DNA of 64,000 nt from Thalassobaculum_A sp040219215. Lineage in GTDB: Bacteria; Pseudomonadota; Alphaproteobacteria; Thalassobaculales; Thalassobaculaceae. Both the position numbers and the translations under genes were made by a program. The stretch spans positions 186,001 through 250,000 of the forward strand of contig NZ_JAVJSX010000044.1 in assembly GCF_040219215.1 (NCBI RefSeq), written 5' to 3'. Positions 16,992 through 25,359 of the stretch are shown here, one piece after another. Every line of letters begins with the position of its first letter. Position 1 is the first letter of the stretch. The notes under the pieces are model-generated. The model did no database searches. It saw only the letters and a list, made by a program, of their open reading frames with translations, and was not told the DNA's origin.

Positions 16992-17050
16992 TTCCGACTC
17001 CAATTTGAAGCAGACGGTCCATCTGCGGTAACTGCCTTGCCTATGATAGC

Positions 17051-17070
17051 GGCGAAAGCTAACTTTCGCC
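17051..17070. promoter_or_regulatory. perfect inverted repeat in the divergent control region of the M23/bactofilin operon
   Basis: GGCGAAAG and CTTTCGCC are separated by four bases. It lies just downstream of a TATGAT box (17042-17047) that could serve as a -10 element for the M23 gene, so the repeat would overlap the transcription start. It could be an operator or a 5' mRNA hairpin. No matching -35 is evident. Confidence 0.4.
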
Positions 17071-17147
17071 TGCACGTGGGAGAGACGTAGCGGGGGATCG
17101 GGCGGGCAGGTCCGACCTAAACGACGTAATCGACGGGGGAAGGCCGT

Positions 17148-18620
17148 ATGACAGACGACGCCAGGGGATGGGCGCCTCGCCTGAAGGGCGTTGTTCGTCG
17201 TGTGGTTCCTGAACGGCAGGTCATTCTTCGCACCGACGGCGAGACCCGGTATGTCCGACTGACGACCGGTGTTCAACTCGCGGTCATTGCCGGATGGCTG
17301 GCGGTGGCCGGCTGGGTTGGCTTTGCGACTGTCGGCTACTACACACAAGGGACCATGATCCTTGCCAAGAATCAGGCAATCGATCGGTCGCGCCATGCCT
17401 ACCGCAAGCTGCTCGACCAGGTGTCGGACTATCAGCTGTCGATCGTCGGCATCACGCGGGACCTGAAGGAAACCGAAGCGCATCTGCGCCGCCTGTTCAG
17501 CCAGAACGAGGCGTTGAAGCAGGACCTGACCTCGACGGCCGTGGCCTTGCGGACGTCGGAGGTCGAGCGTTCGCGCATCGCGTCGTCACGTGTCGCTCTC
17601 GGCGACCAGTTGGAGTTGCTCGGTTCCGAACTACGTCAGATTACCGGCAAGAACAACGCGCTCGAGGCGCATATAGGCACGCTGCGCCGTCACCTGGAGA
17701 CGATCGAGGCCGAAAAGGCGGAGATCGCGGCTGAACGCGCGGCACTCGACGATCGCATGTGGGCGCTCCACAACGATCTCGAAGCGTCGAACTCAAAGGT
17801 TGCGCTGCTTCAGAACAATGTCCGGGCGCTCAAGGGCGATCTGCGCACGGTGATCCTGGAGCGCAGCGCGATCGCTTCCGACAATGACGGCTTGCACGGC
17901 CAACTGTCGGCCCTGCAGCGGACGCTGGAGGAGGAGCGGGACCTGCATCGCACCGAGCTGCGGCGCATTGCGGACCGAGCGCAGCAGAACATTCGGACGG
18001 TCGAGGAGGTCATCCGTCGGACCGGCCTGAAACTCGATACGATCGTTCCGCTGCCGGACAAGGAACTGATGGGGCAGGGCGGGCCGTTCGTACCCTACCA
18101 CCCTGACATGCGGACAGATGACGAAGACGACGACACGCTTCGCGGCTCGCTGAACCAGCGCCTGGAGCGGTGGTCGAAGCTTCAGGGGGTGTTCGTCGCG
18201 TTGCCGCTGGTCTCGCCGCTCACCGACTACCGGATCACCAGCCGCTACGGCCCGCGGGTCGATCCGTTCAACGGCCGCACGGCCATGCATGATGGCCTGG
18301 ATATGGCGGGACCCTACAAGCAGCCGGTGACGAGCACTGCGGATGGAGAAGTGGTGTTCGCCGGCCGGCGCAGCCGTTACGGGCGGGTGGTCGAGATCGA
18401 CCATGGACACGGCTTGATGACGCGATACGCCCATCTCGCTAAGGTTACCGTTCGTCGCGGTGAGACGGTCAAGATCGGTCGCACGATTGGGCTTCTTGGG
18501 TCGAGCGGACGGAGTTCCGGGCCGCATGTCCACTATGAGGTCCGCTATCACGGCAAGGCTCTGAATCCGGCCAAATTTTTGAAGGCGGGCAGTTATGTTC
18601 AGTCAAAAGAAATCAACTAA
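17148..18620 (+). CDS. LytM/M23 family metallopeptidase with coiled-coil, envelope-anchored
   Basis: A 490-residue protein: a short cytoplasmic N-terminus, one membrane helix at about residues 42-66, a long coiled coil (about 75-290), a linker with an acidic DDEDDD patch, and a C-terminal M23 domain. The zinc and catalytic residues are intact: His381 and Asp385 (HDGLD), and His460 with His462 (GPHVHYE). It should therefore be an active DD-endopeptidase rather than a degenerate LytM activator. It overlaps the downstream bactofilin gene by 26 bases. The same pairing is known for cell-shape modules such as Csd1/CcmA in Helicobacter, so a role in local peptidoglycan remodelling guided by bactofilin is likely. 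Confidence 0.9.
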   Translation: MTDDARGWAPRLKGVVRRVVPERQVILRTDGETRYVRLTTGVQLAVIAGWLAVAGWVGFATVGYYTQGTMILAKNQAIDRSRHAYRKLLDQVSDYQLSIVGITRDLKETEAHLRRLFSQNEALKQDLTSTAVALRTSEVERSRIASSRVALGDQLELLGSELRQITGKNNALEAHIGTLRRHLETIEAEKAEIAAERAALDDRMWALHNDLEASNSKVALLQNNVRALKGDLRTVILERSAIASDNDGLHGQLSALQRTLEEERDLHRTELRRIADRAQQNIRTVEEVIRRTGLKLDTIVPLPDKELMGQGGPFVPYHPDMRTDDEDDDTLRGSLNQRLERWSKLQGVFVALPLVSPLTDYRITSRYGPRVDPFNGRTAMHDGLDMAGPYKQPVTSTADGEVVFAGRRSRYGRVVEIDHGHGLMTRYAHLAKVTVRRGETVKIGRTIGLLGSSGRSSGPHVHYEVRYHGKALNPAKFLKAGSYVQSKEIN

Positions 18621-19053
18621 GCCGGAGGCTGTGGCGTTGAAGCCCGCGGCCCCTTCGATCATCAGTTCCGATCTCTCGATCAATGGAAATTTGAACAGCG
18701 GCGGCGACATTCAGGTCGACGGCACGGTTGAGGGCGACATCGTCTCCAAGAAGTTGACGGTCAGCAGTTCAGCGGTGGTTCGTGGCGCGATCGAAGCCGA
18801 GACAGTGGTGATCGCCGGATCGGTCACTGGTCAGATCAAGGCCAGACATGTCACGCTGATCAAGACCGCCCGCGTGATCGCCGACGTGGTGCAGGAGCGG
18901 CTGTCGATCGAGCCGGGTGCGTTCTTCGAGGGCAACTGCCGACACTTCCCGCCCGAGGGCGAGAAGAAGGTCCTGTCGCGGCTGGAACCGATCAAGCCGG
19001 CAGTGCGGCGCGACGGCGAGGCGCTGGTCGCCACGGCCGAACCCGTCACCTGA
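18595..19053 (+). CDS. bactofilin
   Basis: A 152-residue polymer-forming cytoskeletal protein of the bactofilin (DUF583) family. The central beta-helix repeats run from about residue 27 to 125 (LSINGNLNSGGDIQVDGTVEGDI, then VVRGAIEAETVVIAGSVTGQIKA). The tails are short and disordered: a Lys-rich N-terminus that could meet the membrane, and a Pro/Arg-rich C-terminus. Bactofilins polymerise without nucleotide and localise peptidoglycan enzymes. The ATG lies inside the end of the M23 gene with GAAGG upstream, so the two products are made together and probably act together. Confidence 0.93.
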   Translation: MFSQKKSTKPEAVALKPAAPSIISSDLSINGNLNSGGDIQVDGTVEGDIVSKKLTVSSSAVVRGAIEAETVVIAGSVTGQIKARHVTLIKTARVIADVVQERLSIEPGAFFEGNCRHFPPEGEKKVLSRLEPIKPAVRRDGEALVATAEPVT

Positions 19054-19067
19054 CGCAGGTTTTCCGG

Positions 19068-20060
19068 TCAGCCACTCAGGACCTGGCGAAACATCGCGGG
19101 GTCCACGTTGCCACCCGATGCAACAGCGACGATCGTCTGACCGGCGGTTGGGAATTTTCCCGATAGCGCGGCGGCGATCGCTACCGCCCCTCCGGGCTCG
19201 ACCACCAGCTTGAAATGTTCGAACGAGGCGCGCATGGCGTTTCGCGCGTCATCGTCGCTGACAGCGAGGCCGCCCGCGAGAAGGCGTCGATTGAGTTCGA
19301 ACGTCAGGATACCGGGGGTCGGCGACAGCAGGGCGTCGCAGATCGACCGCGCGTCCGACGGATTGGCCTGTCGGCGACCCGCTTGGAGGGAGCGGCGGGT
19401 GTCGTCGAACTGTTCCGGTTCCACACACCAGACCGGCACGCCCGGCAGTGTTTCGGCCAGTGCAAGGGCGGTACCGGACACCAATCCGCCGCCGCCACAG
19501 CACACCAGAACCGCGTCAGGGCGCACGCCGAGCGCCTTCACCTGCTCGGCAATTTCGAGGCCGACCGTTCCTTGCCCTGCAATGATCCCGGGATCGTCGT
19601 ATGGCCGCACGACGGTCGCACCGGCGCGGTTGGCAATCTCGGCGCCGATGGCGTCGCGATCGTCGCGATGCCGGTCGTACAGCACCACCTTGGCGCCCAG
19701 GGCCTCGGTGTTCGCGCGCTTGATGGCTGGTGCGTCCGACGGCATCACCACCGTGGCGGGCAAACCCATGATCCCGGCGGCGGCGGCCACTCCCTGAGCG
19801 TGATTTCCGGATGAGAATGCGACGACGCCGTTGCTCCGTGCGGCTTGGGGGATCAACGAAATACGATTGTATGCGCCGCGGAACTTGAACGAGCCGGTTC
19901 GCTGCAGCGGCTCCGCCTTGATCAGCAGACGGCCACCGATCTGTGCGTTCAAGAGCGGCGCTTCGAGCAGCGGCGTGCGAACCGCAACGCCTAACAGCCG
20001 TTCGGCTGCGGCACGGATATCAAGGACAGTGGGGAGGTCAGACGTTGGCGAGGAAGTCAT
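19068..20060 (-). CDS. threonine/serine dehydratase, PLP fold type II, no ACT domain
   Basis: A 330-residue PLP enzyme. The Schiff-base lysine sits in TGSFKFRGAYN, the phosphate-binding loop is CCGGGGLVSGTAL, and SSGNHAQGVA binds the substrate carboxylate. It lacks the C-terminal regulatory ACT domain that the second copy at 47.7 kb has. That fits the catabolic threonine/serine dehydratase or serine racemase group. The start ATG 20060 (MTSSPTSDLP) has GAAGG upstream and lies inside the end of the alpha/beta hydrolase gene (23-base overlap). Last gene of a four-gene minus-strand run. Confidence 0.85.
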   Translation of the reverse strand: MTSSPTSDLPTVLDIRAAAERLLGVAVRTPLLEAPLLNAQIGGRLLIKAEPLQRTGSFKFRGAYNRISLIPQAARSNGVVAFSSGNHAQGVAAAAGIMGLPATVVMPSDAPAIKRANTEALGAKVVLYDRHRDDRDAIGAEIANRAGATVVRPYDDPGIIAGQGTVGLEIAEQVKALGVRPDAVLVCCGGGGLVSGTALALAETLPGVPVWCVEPEQFDDTRRSLQAGRRQANPSDARSICDALLSPTPGILTFELNRRLLAGGLAVSDDDARNAMRASFEHFKLVVEPGGAVAIAAALSGKFPTAGQTIVAVASGGNVDPAMFRQVLSG

Positions 20061-20889
20061 CGAGTGCCTTCGTAAGGGGCGGTTCACCAAGTGTCGGGGC
20101 ATGCCCGACACCGTCCAGGGTCACCTGTCGTATGCACGGATGAACCCGTCCCATCTGCTCGAATGTGTCGGCGGACAGCAGCATCGAGACCGATCCGCGG
20201 AATGCAAGGACGGGAATCGGGCGCAGCGCAAGGAACAGCGGCCAAAGATCGGTCGCGCGCGCCGTACCGTGCTGCAGCGGCTTGACGACGGCCGGATCCC
20301 AGTCGACGTGGAGCAGGCCGTCGTCGCCCCGTCGGAACGTGTTCTCCGCGAACGCTAGCCACTCCTCGTCGGTGCGCAGCGAGAGGTCCGGAATCATCCG
20401 CCGAAGTTCGGCAACGGCGGCCGGCCAGTCCGGTTGCGGGCGGTCACGCCCCATATAGTCGATCAGGTAGTTCGCTCCGTTCGGTACGGCTGCAGGCCCG
20501 ACGTCGTTCAGGACCACTCCGGCAAGCGCACCGGGCATGACGACGGCCAACGCCATGGCCAGGATTCCGCCGAGCGATGTGCCTATGGCAATGAAACGGT
20601 GAAGGCCGGTGGCGATCGCCACATGCTGGATGTCGGCGACGAGTGTGCGTGGGTCATAGGCGCGCCAGTCGCTCTCGCGCTCCGAACGGCCGCGCCCGCG
20701 ATAGTCCAGCGAGACCAGGCGGCGCGGTGCCAGGCGATCCGCGATGTGCGCAAAATCCCTGGAGGTCCGTGCAAAGCCCGGCAGCCCGAGCAGCGGCAGC
20801 CTGGGGTCGAGAGGGTCGCCCCAGTCGGCGACGAACATGCGCCGACCCGTCCGGTTGGTGACGAAGCGCTCACGCGGCGCGGCGGGCAT
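20038..20889 (-). CDS. alpha/beta hydrolase with a missing canonical acid residue
   Basis: A 283-residue alpha/beta-hydrolase fold protein. The nucleophile Ser105 lies in GTSLGG and the catalytic His263 in DGVGHAPTL. In this family the acid usually sits in a G-x-x-S-D-x-L-S segment after strand 6; here it reads RGSVSMLLSA, with Met236 at the Asp position. Either another acid (Asp130 or Asp241, for example) compensates or activity is altered. The substrate is unknown. It starts 10 bases after the haloacid dehalogenase stop with GAGGG upstream, and overlaps the threonine dehydratase gene. Confidence 0.8.
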   Translation of the reverse strand: MPAAPRERFVTNRTGRRMFVADWGDPLDPRLPLLGLPGFARTSRDFAHIADRLAPRRLVSLDYRGRGRSERESDWRAYDPRTLVADIQHVAIATGLHRFIAIGTSLGGILAMALAVVMPGALAGVVLNDVGPAAVPNGANYLIDYMGRDRPQPDWPAAVAELRRMIPDLSLRTDEEWLAFAENTFRRGDDGLLHVDWDPAVVKPLQHGTARATDLWPLFLALRPIPVLAFRGSVSMLLSADTFEQMGRVHPCIRQVTLDGVGHAPTLGEPPLTKALDDFLANV

Positions 20890-20899
20890 GGGGCAACCC

Positions 20900-21604
20900 T
20901 CAGAGGCCGACCAAGCCGGGAAGCGTCGTCAGGCTGGTAACCTCGATATCGGGCGATCCCGGAAGCCGCTCGCGGGCTTGTCCGAACCGGTTGCACCAAA
21001 CCACCTTGAACCCGTAGGCGGACGCGGCGGCGGCGTCCCAGGCGTTTGACGACTGGAAGCTGACGGCTGCAGGACGTGAGAGGCCGAGCCGGTCCACCGC
21101 GAGCTGGTAGACGCTTGGGTGTGGCTTGAAGACGCCGACTTCCTCAACGGACAGCACGGCATCCAGGACCGAGTCGAGGCCGTTGTGGGCACACACCTTC
21201 TCCAGCATCATCGGCGATCCGTTGGACAGGATCGCGGTCTTCATCCCGCCTGCCTTCAGTTCCTTCAGCACACTAGGCACTTCCGGGTAGCTGTGGAGAG
21301 TCAGGTAGCTGTCCATCAACGCCCGCTGCAGGCCGGAGGGCGCCTTGCCGGCTCCGAACGCGGTGTCGAGGGCGAAAGCAAGGGCGTCTTCGGTCACCTG
21401 CCAGAAGTCGACATGGTGGCCCATCAGCGAGCGCAGCCATGTGTACTGGAGCTGGCGGGTTCGCCAGGCGTCGGACATGGCTTGTGCTGGTGCAGCGGCG
21501 AGTTCGAACCGGTCGCGGCACTGGGCTACGGCTGAATGGACATCGAACAGGGTTCCGTAGGCATCGAACACGCAGGCCTCGATGCCCGACAGTCGGTCCG
21601 TCAT
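20900..21604 (-). CDS. haloacid dehalogenase, type II (L-2-haloacid dehalogenase family)
   Basis: A 234-residue HAD-superfamily hydrolase. The nucleophile Asp14 lies in FDAYGTLFD. Other L-DEX active-site positions are also present: the Arg of WLRSLMG, the Ser-Asn of SNGSP, Lys and Tyr of GVFKPHPSVY, and Ser/Asn/Asp of SSNAWDAAAA. That residue set points to the (S)-2-haloacid dehalogenase subfamily rather than a phosphatase, although the physiological substrate is not known. The ATG at 21604 overlaps the transglycosylase stop as ATGA, indicating coupled translation. Confidence 0.87.
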   Translation of the reverse strand: MTDRLSGIEACVFDAYGTLFDVHSAVAQCRDRFELAAAPAQAMSDAWRTRQLQYTWLRSLMGHHVDFWQVTEDALAFALDTAFGAGKAPSGLQRALMDSYLTLHSYPEVPSVLKELKAGGMKTAILSNGSPMMLEKVCAHNGLDSVLDAVLSVEEVGVFKPHPSVYQLAVDRLGLSRPAAVSFQSSNAWDAAAASAYGFKVVWCNRFGQARERLPGSPDIEVTSLTTLPGLVGL

Positions 21605-23811
21605 TGCTTCTTCTCCTTCGTCAACGCCGCCTGTTGACGGTCGAGCAGCACGCCACAGCTGTAGACGCACCATACAGCCTGCGGTCGCCAGTCCGCCGGC
21701 AACGCATCGACAGCCGGGTCTTGGGGCAGCTTGCCCCGGTACACATGCAGACCCTCCAGGACCCGCTGGACGTAGTTCCTTGTTTCGGAGAAGGGGATCT
21801 TCTCGATCCAGTCGATAACGTCGATGTCAGGGGAGGCAGGATGCCCGTGACGGGCAATCCATTGGTCGACCCGATGTGGTCCGGCGTTGTACGCGGCGAT
21901 CGCAAGCACGTAATGCCCACCGAACCGCTGGATCACTTCGTTCAGATACGCGCGTCCCAGCACGATGTTGTAGTCGGGATCGGTGACCAGCGACCCTAGG
22001 TCGTAGCTGACGCCGACCGCCCGTGCCGTCTGCTTGGCGGTGCCGGGCATGAGCTGCATCAGACCACGGGCACCGGCGCGGCTGACGACGTCGACGTCGA
22101 AGCCGCTCTCCTGCCGGATGATCGCATGGACCAGCGCCGATTCCGGGGGGGAATCGGGAACCGGATTGAGCAGGGGATAACCAAGATCGATCAGCGTTGC
22201 GCCGCTGCGAGCCGCCCGACGAGCGGCGTACACGGAGGCTGAGATATATCCGCGCCGCGCTGCCATCTCGGTGATCATCAGCGACTCATCCTCGTCGCTC
22301 GCCCGGTACGCCAAGGTGCGCAGGAACCGTTCCGCCAGCTTGCGCCGGTCAACGCGGATCAAGGCCTCGGTCGCCTTGACGAGGCTGCGGGAACGGAAAT
22401 TCTTCACCTTGAGCGGATCGACCGGCGGGGTCGGTATCAATGCGATCTCGGTCGCGCCCAACCGGGCCGCCGCCAACTGTCCGTAGAACGTCGTCGCGTG
22501 TTCGGCACCACGAGCGTACCACTGCCGGGCGTCGGCCTCGGCCAGTAGGGCGTCCGCCGCCCGGCCGGCCCAATATCCGGCGCGACTTCGGCTGATCGGC
22601 GTCGACACGTTCTCGTACAACGTCTGGAAATGCTTGAGCGCGTCGCTTGGCTGGTCCAGGAACCGTAGCGCCAGCCATCCGGCCAGCCATTCGGCTTCGG
22701 CAAACGCGACACCGCCGCGCTGGATATGCGACGCCGCCAGCAGATACGCGTCCTTCGGATTGCCCTGGTCCAGCGCCTCGCGAATGTGCCAGGAACGCTC
22801 CCGCCACCACAGCGCCTCGAATTCCTGGTTCCGCGGGGCGTCGAACAGCAGTTCGCGCGCACCCGTCGTCAGGCCTTTCTGCCGCCGCCAGCGAATGCGC
22901 TCGTACAACAGGCCGGGATCGTTGCGCAGGGACTCGGGGACCGCATTGACCGCTTCGTCCACCCCGGCTCGGGAGAAACGCAGGCGCAATCTGGCGGTCG
23001 CAAGCCTGCGCCAGCCCTCCGGCACGAGGGGCATCATCCGGTCCACGTCATCGGACTGGCCGCGCCACAGCATTTCGTCCATCCGCTCCTGGTGGTCGAT
23101 CGGGCGCAGGTGATTGCCGAAGCGGATCAGAAAATCCTTCTGGGACTTCTCGCCCAGTTCCAGTTCACGCCACGCCTTGCGGATCTCGGCGACGAACGCG
23201 TCGGACGGGCCGACTTCACGTAGCGCTTCGAGGTAGGCGAGGCGGGCGGTCCCGGTTCGCGGCCGGTGGGCTTGAAACCAAACGACCTGCGTCGATGCCG
23301 GAAGGTTGGCCGGCATCAGGCGTTCGGCCAGCAGTTCGAGCTGGGTCTCGCCGGGCCAACCCGGGTGCTGCGTCAGGAATTCGGCGACGGTGGCGAAATC
23401 GGTCGGACGTTTCGTGTCCAGCAGGCTGAGCCAGTTGAGGACGGCCGACAGTTCAGGGTCCTTCGGTCGGCCGGGCACCGCCAGGGCCAATGACCAATCC
23501 TCCGACTCGGCGTAGGCAAGCGCCGTGCGCCAGGCCGAGTCGCCAGGGGGAAGCCGGCCCGGTGCGTGTGCCGGCCGGGGCGTTGGTCGGGGTGGGACGA
23601 CGGTCTGATGGGCGGCCTTGGCCGGCGCCTTCGCCACCTGGCTGGGGACAGCGGCCGCCTTGAGCGGAGGTCGAGGCGCCGGGCGCTGCACCTTGGCTTC
23701 CGCTGAAGCCGACTGGTTGCCGAGCAACAGGACGCTGACCGATACAGCGAGCCCGTATCGGAAGAACGTGTGCAACAGGGAGGATGATGGTCGGCGCTGG
23801 GGCCAGGTCAT
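21601..23811 (-). CDS. soluble lytic murein transglycosylase (Slt70-like)
   Basis: A 736-residue exported enzyme that cleaves peptidoglycan to 1,6-anhydromuropeptides. It has a signal peptide (about residues 1-38, ending SASA), then a Pro/Ala-rich linker. A long alpha-helical superhelix (about 90-540) forms the Slt70 doughnut. The C-terminal goose-lysozyme-like domain holds the catalytic Glu568 (IIRQESGFD), then GLMQLMPGTA and AAYNAGP. ATG 23811 is preferred over TTG 23847, although neither has a strong ribosome site. It heads the overlapped run with the dehalogenase, hydrolase and threonine dehydratase, none of which is an obvious cell-wall partner. Confidence 0.9.
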   Translation of the reverse strand: MTWPQRRPSSSLLHTFFRYGLAVSVSVLLLGNQSASAEAKVQRPAPRPPLKAAAVPSQVAKAPAKAAHQTVVPPRPTPRPAHAPGRLPPGDSAWRTALAYAESEDWSLALAVPGRPKDPELSAVLNWLSLLDTKRPTDFATVAEFLTQHPGWPGETQLELLAERLMPANLPASTQVVWFQAHRPRTGTARLAYLEALREVGPSDAFVAEIRKAWRELELGEKSQKDFLIRFGNHLRPIDHQERMDEMLWRGQSDDVDRMMPLVPEGWRRLATARLRLRFSRAGVDEAVNAVPESLRNDPGLLYERIRWRRQKGLTTGARELLFDAPRNQEFEALWWRERSWHIREALDQGNPKDAYLLAASHIQRGGVAFAEAEWLAGWLALRFLDQPSDALKHFQTLYENVSTPISRSRAGYWAGRAADALLAEADARQWYARGAEHATTFYGQLAAARLGATEIALIPTPPVDPLKVKNFRSRSLVKATEALIRVDRRKLAERFLRTLAYRASDEDESLMITEMAARRGYISASVYAARRAARSGATLIDLGYPLLNPVPDSPPESALVHAIIRQESGFDVDVVSRAGARGLMQLMPGTAKQTARAVGVSYDLGSLVTDPDYNIVLGRAYLNEVIQRFGGHYVLAIAAYNAGPHRVDQWIARHGHPASPDIDVIDWIEKIPFSETRNYVQRVLEGLHVYRGKLPQDPAVDALPADWRPQAVWCVYSCGVLLDRQQAALTKEKKQ

Positions 23812-23882
23812 TTTGAGTTCGCCGCTTCGTTCATTCGAATGCCGCAATGCACAAGACCATACTGCGTTCCGGGCATCAGTGG

Positions 23883-23906
23883 GAGGGGCACCGAGCCTTG
23901 CCCCTC
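23883..23906. repeat. inverted repeat in the slt-dapA divergent gap
   Basis: GAGGGGCA and TGCCCCTC are separated by eight bases, giving a perfect 8-base-pair stem. It lies between the divergently oriented transglycosylase and dapA genes, 64 bases before the first dapA start. It could be a leader hairpin or an operator; nothing in the sequence decides between them. Confidence 0.35.
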
Positions 23907-23969
23907 AGGAATCGGCGGCGTAAGGTCCGGCTCCGCGACATGTGATGTCGTTGCTTCGGGAGAGAGCCG

Positions 23970-24869
23970 ATGAGTTATGCGTTCGGAGAGCCTATGTTCA
24001 AGGGGTCCCTGGTTGCCCTGATCACGCCATTCAAGGACGGTGCGGTCGACGAGAAGGCATTCCGAAAACTTGTCGACTTTCAGATCTCGAACGGCACGCA
24101 CGGCCTGATCCCGGTCGGCACGACCGGTGAAAGCCCGACGCTCGACCACGCCGAGCACAAGAAAGTGGTCGAGCTCTGCGTCGATCAGGCGAACGGCCGG
24201 GTCCCGGTGATAGCGGGTGCAGGTTCGAACTCGACGGCCGAGGCCGTGGACTTCACCCGGCACGCCAAGGAGGCCGGCGCGCAGGGCGTGCTTCATGTCA
24301 CGCCCTACTACAACAAGCCGACCCAGGAAGGCCTGTACCAGCATTTCAAGGCGATACACGACAGCGCCGACATTCCGGTGATCATCTACAACATCCCGGG
24401 CCGGTCGGTGGTGGACATGACGGTCGAGACGATGGCGCGTCTGGCAGAGCTGCCACGCGTGACCGGAGTGAAGGACGCGACCGCAGATCTGGTGCGGCCG
24501 ATCAAGACGCGAATGGCGATCGGCGCCGACTTCACCCAGTTGACCGGTGAGGACGCATCGGTCGTGCCGTTCCTGGCCCACGGCGGCCACGGCTGCATTT
24601 CGGTGACGGCCAACGTCGCGCCGAAGCCGTTGTCCGACTTGCATACGGCGTGGCAACGCCGCGACCTGGACACGGTGTTCAGCATCAACGAGCGGCTGCA
24701 GCCGTTGCATTCGGCGTTGTTTTGTGAGACGAGCCCCGGCCCGGTGAAGTACGCGGCCAAGTTGCTTGGCTTGTGTGACGGGTCGACCCGACTGCCGATC
24801 TGCGAGATCGCCGATTCGAGCAAGCGTCGGGTCGAAGACGCGATGCGGCATGCCGGATTGCTGAACTGA
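23970..24869 (+). CDS. dapA: 4-hydroxy-tetrahydrodipicolinate synthase
   Basis: A 299-residue DapA that condenses pyruvate and aspartate semialdehyde in diaminopimelate/lysine synthesis. The full set of residues is present: Thr51-Thr52 (GTTGESPTL), the TPYYNKPTQEG tyrosines, Tyr140 and Arg145 (YNIPGRS), and the Schiff-base Lys168 (GVKDATAD). Two starts each have a good ribosome site: ATG 23970 (GGGAGAG upstream) and ATG 23994 (GGAGAG upstream). The second gives MFKGSLVALITPF, the usual alphaproteobacterial N-terminus, so it may be the true or main start. It is followed by smpB, a common alphaproteobacterial arrangement. Confidence 0.93.
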   Translation: MSYAFGEPMFKGSLVALITPFKDGAVDEKAFRKLVDFQISNGTHGLIPVGTTGESPTLDHAEHKKVVELCVDQANGRVPVIAGAGSNSTAEAVDFTRHAKEAGAQGVLHVTPYYNKPTQEGLYQHFKAIHDSADIPVIIYNIPGRSVVDMTVETMARLAELPRVTGVKDATADLVRPIKTRMAIGADFTQLTGEDASVVPFLAHGGHGCISVTANVAPKPLSDLHTAWQRRDLDTVFSINERLQPLHSALFCETSPGPVKYAAKLLGLCDGSTRLPICEIADSSKRRVEDAMRHAGLLN

Positions 24870-24888
24870 CGGATGAAGTGAGGGCGTG

Positions 24889-25359
24889 ATGGCGGGCAGC
24901 CAAGGCGCCCGCCGGGAAGTCGCACGGAACCGGCGGGCGCGTTTCGACTACATGATCGAGGATACCGTCGAGGCCGGCCTGATGCTGACCGGCTCCGAGG
25001 TGAAGTCGCTGCGCGAAGGACGCGCGTCGATCGGTGAATCCTATGCCGGCGAGGATCGGGGCGCGCTGGCGCTGATCAACGCCCACATTCCGGAATACAA
25101 GCCTGCCGCGCCGTTCAATCATGAGCCGCGACGGATTCGCCGTCTGCTGGTGCATCGCCGCGAGCTTGACCGGTTGCTCGGCATGATCCGGCGCGACGGG
25201 TACACGCTGGTCCCCATGTCGCTGTACTTCAACGATCGCGGCATCGCGAAGCTGGAGATCGGCCTCGCCCGAGGCAAGAAGATGGCCGACAAGCGCGAAG
25301 ACACCAAGAAGCGGGATTGGGAGCGCCAGAAGGCCCGGATCATGCGGGAGAAGGCGTGA
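24889..25359 (+). CDS. smpB: SsrA-binding protein
   Basis: A 156-residue SmpB, the partner of tmRNA in trans-translation rescue of stalled ribosomes. It shows the oligonucleotide-binding barrel with FDYMIEDTVEAGLMLTGSEVKSLREGR, the INAHIPEY motif and the basic C-terminal tail (KKMADKREDTKKRDWERQKARIMREK), which inserts into the ribosomal mRNA channel. I use ATG 24889, with GAGGG upstream, over the adjacent GTG. It follows dapA by 19 bases and overlaps the next membrane-protein gene as GTGA. The tmRNA gene itself is not in the window. Confidence 0.95.
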   Translation: MAGSQGARREVARNRRARFDYMIEDTVEAGLMLTGSEVKSLREGRASIGESYAGEDRGALALINAHIPEYKPAAPFNHEPRRIRRLLVHRRELDRLLGMIRRDGYTLVPMSLYFNDRGIAKLEIGLARGKKMADKREDTKKRDWERQKARIMREKA

